Positions 12,581 through 24,049 of a stretch of DNA of 64,000 bases are shown piece by piece. The DNA is from Bidens hawaiensis. Taxonomy: Eukaryota; Streptophyta; Magnoliopsida; Asterales; Asteraceae. The stretch spans positions 62,001-126,000 of the forward strand of contig JAIQDT010005777.1 of the NCBI GenBank assembly GCA_021521415.1, in the 5' to 3' direction. The position numbers and the translations under genes were made by a program. The notes under the pieces are model-generated. The model had not been told where the DNA came from and searched no databases. It saw only the letters and a list, made by a program, of their open reading frames with translations. How positions within the stretch are numbered: the first letter of the stretch is position 1; each line of letters opens with the position of its first letter.

Positions 12581-14576
12581 TTATGGATTCAACTTGTTAA
12601 GCCGATCAGCCACCCATTTCCCAAGCCTCTTATGTCTATAACGACGACATGCATCGGAAACCCTAATCAACATCGATGCGGTCGGGTCAAAAGGCATATT
12701 CTTAACAAAATTCTCAAGTTCACCAACATACCCATATCTAGCATATAATACTATCATCAACTCATAATGCTCCAAACACGGTATAACACAATGTATTTAA
12801 CCATTACATCAAAATACTCCCGACCCAACTCAACCCGACCCTCAGAGACACAAGCCAACAAGACCCCTTGAAATGTGGTATAATCCGGTTTCAACCCTTC
12901 ACTTTTCAACATCTCAAAAAGATCAATCGCCACATCACCCTTTAAGTTATGACAGCATCCCAATATCATAGAGTTATAAAGAACCACATCATGCGGAGTG
13001 GTTTCTTTAAAAACCCTGAGCGCGTACACGATACGCCGGCATTTGGAGTAACAATCAACCAATGCTCCTTTCATGACAACGTCTATTTCATAACCATTTC
13101 TAACCAAAAACGCGTGAATTTGTTTACTTACGTCAAGTGCAAAGATATTTGCACACGCGGCTAATATTGTCGCAAGTGTGTGCTTATGTGGCAGGGCCTC
13201 TTCTAGCATTTTTCTAATAACCATCATTACTTCTTCACTTCTTTTGTGACAAGCGTGACTCGTTAATATCGAATTCCAAGAAACAACGTTTCGTTCGTGA
13301 CTCATTTGATAAAACCATGCTCACTTCTCAAGTCTCCACATTTTCCATACATGTTAAGAAGACCACTACCGACAGATAAATTATCGTTAAAACGATGTCT
13401 GTATACATAACCATGAACTTGTTTTCCCAAATTAACATCTAAAAGACCAGCACATATGGTCAAAGTTAACCCGACTGTAACATGGTCAATGCAGATATTT
13501 GCTTTGGAAACAAGATGGATCATTTCCAAACCGTCTATGTATTCTTTATTATTTGTGTAGCCCGCCAGCATGGCGTTATATGACACAATGTTTCTTTCAG
13601 GCATTTTGTCAAACAGTTCCCATGCCTCTTTGGTTCTTCCATTTGTTGCATATGCGGTCACAATTGAAGTCCAGTTGATCAAATCCTTAGCATTCGGTTG
13701 ATTAAACACACTACGCGCACTTTGTAAATCACCACATTTCGCATACATATCAATCAGAGACCCCGAAACCACCAAAGTGTCCACAAGATTCATCTTAATA
13801 GCAAAACCGTGAATTTGCATCCCCTCATTAAAGGCGGAAATCCTTGTACAGGCACAAAGGGTATTCGACACCGTAAAGGTCAACGGCATAACCACATTCC
13901 GCCTAACCATTTCAAAAAACAAAGCGATCGCCTCCGCCTCTTGGCCCATGTCATAGCACCTCCTAATAATCACATTCCAGGAAACCTCATTCGGGTGAGG
14001 AATCTCATCAAACATCCTCCTGGCATCGTTCAAAAGCCCGCCTTTCCCATAAACATCCACCAGCGAGCTCGCGATGATCACATTGGTGCAATAGCCGTAC
14101 TTTATAAGCACCCCATGTACAGCCATTGCAAAAACAGGGCCACAGCATTTCAAGACACAAGCAAAGCTAACCTCATTCCAGAAAAAGCCATCTCTCTTCA
14201 TCCCCAAAAAGGCCGCCAGCGCTTGTTGGGAAGAGCCGTTAAGCGCGTAAGCGGAGATCAAAGCGTTCCAAGAGCCGCCGTCTCGGTGGGGCATTTCGTC
14301 GAACAGGCCGCGTGCGTCGTCCAAAGAGGCGCATTTGCCGTAGCACTCGATGGCCCGGTTGAGGAGGAAGAGTGGTGGGGTCGGGTCGAAGGTGATGAGG
14401 TGAGACTCGAGCTTGCGGGTTTCGACGAGGGGGCGTCTGGCGGCACAGAGTTGGAATAAGGAGGCGTACAAGGAGGTGTGGACGGGAAACGGGGAATCGA
14501 ATAAGGTGGAGACAGCTTTGGAGAGGCTGTTGAGATTAAGGATTTTGGTGGTTACGCTTTTCACATTGGCTCCCAT
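12581..14576 (-). pseudogene. PLS-class pentatricopeptide repeat protein (At3g26540-like), two frameshifts
   Basis: Reading frames on the minus strand at 14576-13302 (424 codons), 13305-12757 and 12775-12581 form one intronless PPR gene of about 650-660 residues. Repeats are plain, for example YGKCASLDDARGLFDEMP, WNVIIRRCYD, MYAKCGDLQSARSVF, KDLINWTSIVTAYA and PERNIVSYNAMLAGY. The end MPFDPTASMLIRVSDACRRY...LGKWVADRLNKL is an E-type motif; there is no DYW domain. Overall order and wording match Arabidopsis At3g26540 as I remember it. Such proteins act in mitochondria or plastids in RNA editing or processing. A one-base shift lies at about 13312-13325, where CGDLRS should run on to AWFYQMSHERN, and another at about 12770-12790, before EHYELM. 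Either the gene has died or the sequence has indel errors. Confidence 0.8.
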
Positions 14577-14619
14577 GGGAGGGTGGGTTTTAACTTTTGT
14601 TGGGTAATGGGTTTTTCAT

Positions 14620-15759
14620 CATATCATATCCCGGTGGAGGAGGCTCAATCTCGGTTTAGATTTTAGAAAGAAAACAGGGTGGCTTCACTTGAGGGTTGAA
14701 ACCCCTACACTCTCTTGATAAACCTCCAACTTAGTTAAAACCCTCTAACTTAACACACACATGATAAACCTTATTTATAAATAAAGTCATAATTGTTCTT
14801 CAAATTTATATAAATAAATAGTTATAATATAACTTAAAATTGAATAAGAGGTTTCATTTGTTGGTTAAGATTTCATGAACCACCATGGTTCCTTCCAACA
14901 AAATGAAAATATCGAAAATCAAATAAAATTGAGTTGTGAGGGGTGTTGAGATAGATGGTTGAAGTACTTCGGGAACCACCCCGTATTTGTGTACTTCACC
15001 CAACTATTCAACTAAAACACAATACGGAAAACTGAGTTTAGCCACGTATCACCGTGAATTCGGTTATAAATTAAGGATGCGATCGTCATGTGACCACGAT
15101 TGATACAATGAGGGTAGTAGATTGGTGAACGTTTGGTGTGATACGCTTTAGCCTAACAAGTTTCACACTCACACCTCACCCTCCAGGAAGGCAACCAGGT
15201 CTCACGACTGATTGAGATTTATGCGCATTGCACTTCCTTAGGCTCGCAAGCCTTGGTGTCAAGGGACCGATGTACAGGTGTGTCCCCCTTACAGTTACTA
15301 TGTATCCGTTACACGAATCATCCTCAAAGGAGAGGGGAAGTAAAAGGTGGGAATTCTTAAGGAATTTCCCGATTTAAAAATCGTCCTAAAATTTTGAAAA
15401 ATGATTTTTGAGGCATAGCCTCGGAATAAGTGTGTGCTTTCGTGCACAGTTGTATATGATAAACAATTTAAATAAATTAAGCTATGTACAAAAATTTTAA
15501 ACAAGCAGGGTGCACGTATAGGAACACGTATAGGGACCCTAAGCATGCTACAAGGCCGTTACGTATAACCACCTATCTTATAGCCTTCGTCTCTGATACC
15601 TATCTATCACACCCCAACCTAAGGAGGAATATGTCAGGGCACGACATAATTGTATCATAGCTCAAAAGATACTAAATACACATGTAAATATCTAAATTAT
15701 TTATTTAATATATTAAGTACGCAAAGCACAAACATTGTCTCAAAAGAAATAAACATTAC
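14620..15759. other. Intergenic DNA upstream of the PPR pseudogene
   Basis: AT-rich to 14930, then a more mixed stretch (14940-15620) without a supported ORF. At 15607 'atcacaccccaacct' resembles the tgtaacacccc terminus at 7013 and may be another LTR scrap. It runs up to the LTR palindrome at 15760. Nothing else identified. Confidence 0.4.
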
Positions 15760-16154
15760 TGTAAGTGCAAGGATTTGGTGTCCGCAGCTGTTCGAATAGG
15801 ATAGGGGTAGTTGAGTCTTTGTAATTAATGTATAAAGGCTCATTCGCTAAGCATGTTTAGCGAATGAGGCCTCATTCGTTAAAACTATGCTATTCGTTAA
15901 TGTAAGATTCGTTTAGGTATACCCATTCGCTAAGTTATACTAACGAATAAGTCTTTCCATAGCCCATTCGCTAAACACCCTTAGCGAATGGGTATACCTT
16001 AACGAATCTTACATTAACAAATAGCCTAGTCTTAACGAATGAGGCCTCATTCGCTAAACATGCTTAGCGAATGAGCCTTTATACATTAAGTGTAAAGACT
16101 AAACTACCCCTATCCTATTCGAACAGCTGCGGACACCAAATCCGTGCACTTACA
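15760..16154. repeat. 395-bp palindrome formed by two inverted fragments of the same LTR
   Basis: The right arm, read on the minus strand from 16154, starts TGTAAGTGCACGGATTTGG directly after a polypurine tract (cgagggggagtc) and matches the LTR at 29306 for roughly 225 bp. The left arm, read on the plus strand from 15760, starts TGTAAGTGCAAGGATTTGG and matches the same LTR for about 168 bp. They meet near 15927. Both arms hold cattcgctaag / ttagcgaatg pairs. The right arm is the 3' LTR start of the minus-strand element; the left arm is an inverted partial copy. Confidence 0.8.
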
Positions 16155-16184
16155 GACTCCCCCTCGTCTCGAGCTCTTTATTCT

Positions 16185-19132
16185 TTATTTCTGGAACATC
16201 TTTGTCTTCCAGTCATTGCAACTGTGTATCTTGAATGCATAACAGACACGAACAACCCGCTGAAACTGCATTGCAAGATCGTAGTCACTTACGTTAGCAA
16301 ATCTGATCTGACTATGAAATAACGCGTCGTTATTAGACTCAGATAAGTTAACAAGCCACATTGGATCGATCACATGGATAACCCTCGTGTTAGATTTAGT
16401 GCCCAATACAATAACCGCTTCACCCGTCTTGTTATCATAATACCATCTGTTGAACGTGGTGAACAGACTCTGAGGGAATATCTTCATCGGTGCCCTCTTC
16501 ATAGTCTCCGGCGGCTTAACCTGCAGAATCATTTTCCTCCAGCCCGTGCGAGGATCGATCTCATCGATATATTTGTGTGTCGGCACTTGCGGCTTGAAGA
16601 ATTTGAAACCATAACGGGTTTCATGAAGTGGATGAGCATAGAACCACTCAGCCCATTTATCTTTTCCCCGATTCACAAACAGTCTATTGGCTAGTGTTCT
16701 CACATCCCATCTTGGCATAGAGATAATATATCGTGTGGGCATTTGAAATAATAAATACCATGTTCCCACTTCATGAAATATACCTTAAGTTCTGCATCAA
16801 ACTGCCAGGCAACCAAATCACCTTTCACATCTTTTACGGTCTTGTACTTCTTCATTTGGTATGCAGATGCTCGAACCTTTGCTAATCTGACTTCCTCCTG
16901 TTCATGATAACGAAAGGCCTCGATCATCTTATTCATATGTTTCACATCATGCTCAAACATACCATCCAAAGCATGTTTACGTTTCTTCTCTTTTGCAGAT
17001 ACGTGACTGGTTTCGCCTTCTTTATTCCATCTCTCTCTTTCTTCACGAACACGTTGTTCTGCTGATTCAAAGTGTTCAATAGTAAAGAATGGAATACCTG
17101 AATCATTATTGTGATCATAATAGAACTCAGGATACTCCTCAGTAGTCACATCTTCCACCTCAACTTCTTTATACTCAGGCACATTCCCACGCGGAATGCC
17201 TGGATTCATACTTTTCTCAAAATCAATCTCTACCTCAACGGTCTTTCCCAGTTCCTCAACCTCGTCTTCATTCAGATCCAGAAGCAGGGCAATTTATTTT
17301 TTGGTCAGCGAGTGATCAACAAACTCACCCTCTTCGATCTCATCAGCATTCACCATACTATAAACAATCCCGTCCATACCCACAAATAAGAGTGTATTCG
17401 CCGGTATGACATCAATTGGTTTAGCTCGAGTATAGTCCTTGTATGGCACAATCTGTAAATTACTTCCCTCACTACCACCACCGGTACTCGTTCCACCAGC
17501 CTGATCACCTGCCGACAGTGCACTACCGCCCGGTTGCTAGTCACCAACACCCCCTTCATCCGGATCCTCTTCATCATTCCTTAACCTTTTCAATTCATTA
17601 TCTTTGAACGTAAGTTGGAGGATGATCTCATCTCGTTTATCTAGTCTCTCCCCCAGAGCAGCAACTAGGGCTTTCAATTCCCTATTTTCTCTCTGAATAA
17701 AGTTCGGATGGATAGGTTGGATAGGCCTGAGGACGATTAAAAGCCATAAATGAGTGCTCAGGTCGTTGCAACGTAGTAGGAGTGACTGGAGTAGCAGGAG
17801 TAGTCGGTTGTGGACTAGGTATACGTGCCAATACAGTCTGCAACACATCTCCAAAGTATGGATCCGACACAGATGTTGTCATCAGAGTCATAGTCGGAGG
17901 TACTGGAGAAATAGGCATGTGAACTAGAGTCGGAGATCGAGTAATAACAGAAGGAGATCTCGGAATACTCTGAGGAATAGGAGAAGTAGGAATAGTAGCT
18001 GGAATAGATACAGGTGGAGACGATCTTTCAAACGGTTGACTCGGTATCTCAATACCCGAACCTCGTCTCACCCTTTACTTCTTAGGTTTCTCCCTCTTTT
18101 CCACCATTGGCTCTTTCCCTTTACGTTTACGCTTCTGTTCATACGTTAATTCAGCTCGTGGCCCTTGACCACCATCACCACCATTACCACCATCACCACC
18201 CTCACGCTCAGAATCTGAATTATCATGAGCCCAACGATTATTGGATGGCTCTTGATAGTCAATATTGGCAAGATGGCCAATCAAACGTTTATACCTCGGC
18301 CGATCTTGAATACTTTGACCACGATAAGATTGTAACCGTCTCATAGTCTCGGCATTCATATGCTCCAGCTTCAATAAGTCATCTGGATCTTTAACCAAAG
18401 TAGGCTAAAGATCATTAATCATCATCTGCAAGAATCTCGGATACATTAAGAACTTGTGACGGCTTGTGAAATTCTCCTTCAAGTGATAAAAAAACCAATT
18501 CAGGGAAATTGAATGGTTTGTTTAACACTAAGGCATCAAAAGCGGATTGCAGCATGACTCGGTACTCATCAAATCCTCCCTTTCGTCCACCGAGACAATG
18601 TATCAGTACATGCAGCAAATACTTGTACTGCTCACACAAATTCGCCTTGTTATACATAGACTTTTCCAAGTCTCCATTATATCTAACCCTTCTGAACAAT
18701 CCATGTATCAGACTCTTATCGAACCCTCATCTGTCATCCATAGTATCAACAAAACCCAATACATCTCTAATAACCCCCACATCGATCACCACACGTATAT
18801 CTTGAATGTGCTTCTATCTGGTTCTCGGCTTAATTAAACCTACCAGTATCCCAAAAGGCCCGTATAATGCTTTGGTAAACCAAAGTCTATGTCGAGATAG
18901 CCTTGTAGATCCTGGAACGTATCAAGAAGTTAATCAATCCTATGAAAATAGGTGAATCTTCAAAATTATCACTTAAAAAGGCACATATATTGTGACTTTT
19001 ATTCCACGATAACAGAACAGGAGCTTGCTCGGGTTCATCAACTTGTTGCGGAGCTTGAACCTCTGGTTGTTGTTCGGGTATAATCTCTGGTTGTTGCTCG
19101 GGATCAGGGTTTTGAATGATCTCGTCAGCCAT
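16185..19132 (-). pseudogene. Accessory ORF of element M, same family as the ORF at 174-4784
   Basis: The start MADEIIQNPDPEQQPEI lies at 19132, followed by a Gln/Pro-rich stretch. SHNICAFLSDNFED and FIGLINFLIRSRIY correspond to HNMCAQLELDDDN and LMINFLNNSNLRV of the left element. Next come FRRVRYNGD...YKYLLHVLIHCLGGRKGG and LVLNKPFNFPELVF (18415-18699), the counterpart of the GYKGG block. A KRKRKGKEPMVEKREKPKK basic patch (18075-18398) and a Pro/Ser-rich part (17682-18071) follow. A C-terminal segment contains REERERWNKEG, KGDLVAWQFDAEL and RWYYDNKTGEAVIVLG, ending at 16185. At least five frame changes break it. The end of the frame is repeated at 21504-21690. Function unknown. Confidence 0.65.
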
Positions 19133-19336
19133 TCTGTTTAATCAAGAATAAAAATCAGTAAAATATTTAAAAATATTCTACTGGCTAACGAATAAGTATC
19201 TCATTCGTTATAACAAAATATACGAATGTCACATTCATCTACTTTATGTATAACGAATCAATCATATTCGTTAGTGATCACGAATCAACTTATTCGTTAA
19301 GTATTCATTACGTTAAACCCTTCTTGAAGATTTACG
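19133..19336 (-). repeat. ATTCGTTA-rich spacer between gag and the accessory ORF of element M
   Basis: The spacer holds aacgaataag, cattcgttata, ataacgaatca, attcgttagtg, cacgaatcaac and attcgttaag within 200 bp. It also has a small direct duplication of cgtaaatcttcaagaag at its gag end. No ORF. Confidence 0.7.
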
Positions 19337-20052
19337 TTAGTCTACTTCTTGAAGATTTACGTTAGGCAACGAACTTGAAGAACTTGCACTTGAACCATAA
19401 TTGGCACCAGATGCCATGAAGCATACATTAGGGGAATTATGACCATTAGCCGACTCTTCTGGCGATGTCTGTGTGAAGAATGCGGTGATTGGGACTGAGC
19501 TTGAAGAATTATTAACAGGTAATGAACCATCATAAAGAGAAGGAATTTGATTATGATTAACCTTCAAAGAAGTTTGGCATTTCAAGTCAAATTCTCTTTC
19601 TTCTATCTTGTTAATGAATTGCTCAGCAGTGAGTTGATCATTTCTAAAATAACCATTTTCCTTTAACACCGGTAAGAAAGTAGAATACGAAGGCGGTAAA
19701 GCATTCTTCAAGGTGTCAATCTTGTCCACCTAAGTCGGTTCAAGATTCACAGTAGTCATTTCCACAACAAGATGACAAAACCGACTTATCATCTCTTCCA
19801 CAGTCTCATTTTTCAGCAAATTAAAATTTCAAAACTGAAATTTCACTACAGTCTTTTTACTCTCGAGTGTGTTTCCCAAGCTTTTAATCTTCAAACTTGC
19901 AAATTGAGACGCACAGGTCTTTATTATGCTATACTGATGAAAGATTTACTCAGGCAATGCCATCGTGAGAGTAGATTGTCCATTGTCAACATCTGTTGCA
20001 TTAACGCATTTTGCGAGGCTAATGCATAATACTTGGCATTTTGAGAAGCCAT
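19337..20052 (-). pseudogene. Copia-type gag of element M, internally deleted and with stops
   Basis: The ATG at 20052 begins MASQNAKYYALASQNALMQQ. Compared with the sister copy at 24050, about 235 bp are missing after 'acaatggacaa', joining directly to 'tctactctcac', which removes the gag core. In-frame stops interrupt the rest (for example PE-stop-IFHQY). The final 130 codons (19729-19337) read DKIDTLKNALPPSYSTFLPV...QFINKIEEREFDLKCQTSL, nearly identical to 24602-25000. This is a UBN2-like Gag capsid region; the zinc knuckle is gone. Confidence 0.75.
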
Positions 20053-20129
20053 GTTATCATAGATTGAAAAATCAGGGGACTAAACTTGTCAAAGAATAAA
20101 ACTTAGACTTACTGTTCACAACTGAACAC

Positions 20130-20879
20130 TGTTTTAGCAAATGAGTCACAACAATTGTATAACGAATGTGAATGATAGAGAATAAGTAACGAATGGTAAC
20201 AAGTGTATAACGAATGGTGAAAGTTAATGGGTGAGAAGTTTTGGTAACGAATGTGTTGGATAACGAATGTGTTAAGTGACCGAATAAGGTACAAGCGAAT
20301 GAGGTTGTAACGAATGTTCTGTTAACGAATGATCAATTAACGAAAGATCAGTTAAACACCGTAACGAATCAGTATTTAAACTGATAATGAATCAGCCTTC
20401 ATATGAGTAACGAATTAGTGTTCAAACTGATAACGAATTAGTCTTCATATATTCAAACTGTATTGAACACCGATTCTAAGTCCAACTAAGTCCACCTTCG
20501 TCCGAAATTCATAAAACCTATATCAATCTATTCAGAATCCAAATCGGAACATCAATACAATTGTTCGTTTTCTCAAATTGTTCCAATCCAGACTCAATTA
20601 GAACTCAATCAAACTTTTACGTTAAGTACGGTAATAGCTCAATTAAGTCTCAATTCAGCCTAATTACCACTCAATTCGCACTCAATCCTCCATACCATTT
20701 CCAATTACCTTAAGAACACACCTAATTCCACTTATATCAGTTCAATTACTGTTAATAAGAAACCCATGTTTCACCAAAACATTTCACTCAACAATTCATA
20801 TCACTAATACATTAATCGATCAAATCCTTGATGAATTTAAGCAATTAATCAATGAAACAACACGAAGATCAGATCTAGT
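20130..20879 (-). other. 5' leader of element M with a second ATTCGTTA array
   Basis: Between the primer-binding site and gag lies about 750-800 bp without an ORF. The gag-proximal part (20130-20460) contains aacgaatg, gtaacgaatgt, ataacgaatg and ttaacgaaag over and over. The LTR-proximal part matches the plus-strand sequence from about 21690 to 21880. Confidence 0.6.
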
Positions 20880-20892
20880 GGCTCTGATACCA
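20880..20892 (-). other. Primer-binding site complementary to initiator Met-tRNA
   Basis: On the minus strand TGGTATCAGAGCC stands two bases after the LTR end (tctca-ag). This is the standard Ty1/copia primer-binding site and fixes the orientation of element M. Confidence 0.85.
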
Positions 20893-20894
20893 CT

Positions 20895-21503
20895 TGAGAG
20901 AGCTCGTATGGATCTAGATCTACGATGACATCGTGTTATTCATTGATAGATTGATACGATTAGACGGAATACTGTTAGTGTGTGAACTGTGTGTGTTGAG
21001 AGAGAAATCGGACAGAGTAAATAAGGATCTAGATCTACAATGACATTGAGTTATTCATTGATTAGTGATACGATTAGACGGAATACTGTTAGTATGTGAA
21101 CTGTGTGTGTTGAGAGAGAAATCAGAAAGATTAACGGGGCTATTGCGTGATAAAATAAGAACTTGCTACATTACTGATAATGTTTACAGTATATATAGAC
21201 GAAGACATATTCATTAACTTAACCTTAACGAATGTGTCATTCGTTACATTAAACCTAACGAATGAACATCCTCATTCGTTTACATTAACGACTAACATAT
21301 GCCCTTTCATTCGTTGTCACATTCGTTAAGTAGGGTTAACGAATGTGGCTTACAACCTTAACGAATGTAGCTTATTCGTTATGGGGTAACGAATAGCTTT
21401 ACATTAGAGCGAATGGGCATATTTACCAAAATAGCGCTTACACTATCAAGTAATTATACTAATAAACTAATCAAGACCGAGACGTCCAAAACGTGTATCA
21501 ACA
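20895..21503 (-). repeat. LTR at the 5' side of element M (TGTTGATACACG type)
   Basis: In minus orientation it starts TGTTGATACACG after a polypurine tract (acaaggggg) and ends ctctca before the primer-binding site, 609 bp. It holds ATTCGTTA/TAACGAAT motifs over 21215-21410, a TATA-like tatatata at about 21190-21197 and a 115-bp direct tandem duplication (20910-21139, unit beginning gatctagatctac). Because the ORF end at 21504-21690 precedes it, it also served as the 3' LTR of another copy. Confidence 0.7.
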
Positions 21504-21690
21504 AAATCCCCCTTGTCTCGAGATCTTTATTCTTTATTTCTGGAACATCTTTGTCTTCCAGTCATTGCAACTGTGTAACTTGAATGCATAACAGACACGA
21601 ACAACCCGCTGAAACTGCATTGAAAGATCGTTGTCGCTTACGTTAGCAAATCTGACCTGACTATGAAATAACGCGTCGTTTTCAGACTTA
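21504..21690 (-). pseudogene. Truncated second copy of the accessory ORF 3' end
   Basis: The sequence on the plus strand is almost identical to 16160-16345 (ctttattctttatttctggaac through taacgcgtcgtt). It holds the last approximately 55 codons of the accessory ORF plus the polypurine tract, cut off at 21690, where sequence of the opposite orientation begins. It is the 3' remnant of a third element copy that shares the LTR of element M. Confidence 0.75.
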
Positions 21691-21879
21691 AGTGTAATTG
21701 AACTAACATAACTGTGATTAGGCTTGTGATTAAGGTTTGTTAATTGAGTCTGGATTTTAACAAATTGTGAAAACGGACAAGTGTAGTGAGGTTCGGATTT
21801 GGTTTTCGATCAGTTTGATATAGGTTTGGTTGATTATGGACTAAGTTGAACAAGTCTGGATTTAGAATTGAATGGTTGA

Positions 21880-22235
21880 AGATATGAAGACTGATTCGTT
21901 AACTTGTTTGAAGATTGATTCGTTAGTCAAATTCGCTCAATTCTAACTGATCATTCGTTTAGCCACATTCGCTTCACCCCACCTCATTCGTCGTCACAAT
22001 CTTTATCACATTCGTTAATCACCTTTATATTATCCTCATTCGTTATCCAATTCCACTTTCTATCAACCACATTCATTCCATTACTCATCCGTTAACTCAT
22101 ACGTTACAGATCTTTATTCGCATTAACAGCATCACATTTGTATTCTCATTCGTTGTCACATAATCTGGTCTCTTTCGTTAACCAGACTGTCTCCATTCGT
22201 GTGAACAATATCTCAATTGTTGACCTTTCTGATAT
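21880..22235 (+). repeat. ATTCGTTA array in the leader of element P
   Basis: More than a dozen forms of attcgtta, cattcgct, cattcgtcg and ttcgttaac lie in 350 bp, mostly on the plus strand. Same motif as in the LTRs and spacers of M and P. No ORF. Confidence 0.7.
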
Positions 22236-22239
22236 GGTC

Positions 22240-22400
22240 TAAATTATATATACTTTTATATAAATATTTCCTACACTTTTAAGTACTTTTGAGCCAGGTT
22301 TTTATTGAATATTATTGTTAATTGGTTCATATGTGGGTTTTAAGGTTTATGGAGATAATGAGTTAATATGCAACGTTTATATTAAACTTATAACAAACGA

Positions 22401-22441
<41 letters not shown>

Positions 22442-23945
22442 TAAGATGTTAGTATAATAATTAAAAAGAAAATAAAGAAAGTAAAAGATGGCCCAGCTGA
22501 TGTGGATGGAGGGTCAGTTGGGAAGAGTTAGTATAAAAATAAAAAAATAAAAAAATAAAAAGAAAAACCCTACAAGCCCATGATAATTAATTTGATTATT
22601 AAAATAAAATAATAATCTAGAAGTTGCCATTTTAAGATTGGTTTTCTCGTGAGACTTGGAGCAAAAATCAAAGGGGCTGACATTGTTATTGTTATTATTA
22701 ATATAGTTGTTTCGGTGGAAAAGGGGGAGTTTACACAGAAGGCGGAGCAACCGTGAGCAAAAAGGAAACGCAAGAAGAAAAGAAAGAGAAAAAAAAGAAA
22801 GCAAGCCTTTGGCCAACCAGATAGCGTCTGGGTTCAACACCTACTCATCCAAACATCGTTATTATTCGGTACGAATTTATTGTTTTCGTTATGAACTCAT
22901 TATTTGAATTTATTTATTTTGGTTTGTTCTTGAGTATGGTTGTTGGCTAAACCCTCAAACTGCATAGGTTATGATGAACTTTTGTTGACGTTGGATTTTA
23001 GTTTGGATTTTGTTTTTGTTATGGTTTATGATTAAGTAAAATGTTTATTGTTATTCATTCGATGCATATGTGTGCTTAGAATTGTTTGGGGAATTTTATT
23101 GTTTCACAGTTTCCTTGGTGATTATTTCATATAATAGGATTCTGTTAGGTCATCTACTGTGTATTTTTGACTAGTTTATGGTTGATATGCATTAAAACCA
23201 TAGGAACAATATTAATAAATCAAATAGACTTAAGTGTGCTGCTAATCTAAATAACTGTAAGGTGATAGATTATGTGATAGGTCTTGGTTGATAAATTGCT
23301 AGATTTAGTTCTCTGTAAGGAGTCCGTCTAGGTTTGGTTTATTTGCCTTGTCTATCTAGTCGAGCGAATTCTTTAAATTACTTTGATTTCCGCGCTGTAA
23401 GGTAGGATTTCGTATAGAGGTACTTGTCATAAAATAATTAGCGACCGTCAGCGAGTCTAATTAAGCTGGTGTTTTTAAGAACTTAATAGAAATCCATAGG
23501 TGTCTTCTTGAGGAGGGTCAGGGGTCCAGTTCGGGTTTTCTTTAAGTGACTATTTTATGATACCGGTTCCATAACTTGGCATTTTCCTACTATTTGATAA
23601 TTGATACATTAGGGATTCTAGCCTAAGTGGTTGCTTGTCATCATTTGAATTAAGTCTAGGTTTAAGTCGTCTTTAAGTTTTAGTGATTAATTTAATATTA
23701 GTTTAATATTAGTTTTTAGTGAAACCCCCAATAATAATATATAAATAGTCGTGTCTGTGGCTAAGTCTAAATTTAGCTAGTTACGTAATTTAAAGAGTCT
23801 TGTGGGTTCGATATCCGGACTTACTTAGCTGTACTAGAGTCGATCGGTTCACTTGCCGGTTAGCAGTTTAGTTAAGTTTAAAAGTCTAGAATTTTATACT
23901 TAGTGTCTAGATTAGCGTGTTTTTATATAACTACTTTTAGCACAT
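22240..23945. mobile_element. Insertion in element P: gene-less LTR-like DNA plus retroelement leader
   Basis: This segment interrupts the leader of P. It starts AT-rich with an (AAT)n run (22403-22438). A purine-rich stretch follows (22740-22810). From about 22970 to 23945 it is a 1-kb sequence that also occurs, clearly diverged, at 59970-60970. The shared part includes 'gattcgatatccggactta', 'gtcgatcggttcacttg' and ends 'ttttagcaca(t/c)ca'. Such text is typical of leader regions of Athila/Tat-like gypsy elements, so I infer a gypsy fragment. No supported ORF. Confidence 0.4.
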
Positions 23946-24049
23946 CACTTTCATTTTCTCATTCGTTACATTATACATTCGTTAATTTGTATTTGTAACA
24001 CCTCTCAGTTGACAAGTCTAGTCCCCTGACTTTGCAAATTTGTGATAAC

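Larger units (their letters stand above)
15760..21503 (-). mobile_element. Pol-less copia-type retroelement M: LTR, PBS, gag, accessory ORF, PPT, LTR fragment
   Basis: In minus orientation the order is LTR (21503-20895), two bases, primer-binding site TGGTATCAGAGCC (20892-20880), leader, gag (20052-19337), an ATTCGTTA-rich spacer, the accessory ORF (19132-16185), a polypurine tract and the start of a second LTR (16154). RT, RNase H and integrase are absent. The two flanking LTRs are not the same sequence: TGTTGATACACG versus TGTAAGTGCACG. The element is therefore a recombinant, or two related elements joined. Every reading frame is broken, so it could only have moved with help. Confidence 0.75.

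Noticed and set aside
13809..14459. 216-codon ORF on the plus strand
   Set aside because: Shadow of the PPR coding frame on the opposite strand.
24032..24049. Upstream ATG (MQICDN) as gag start of element P
   Set aside because: The sister copy M conserves MASQNA as the start and diverges just upstream.
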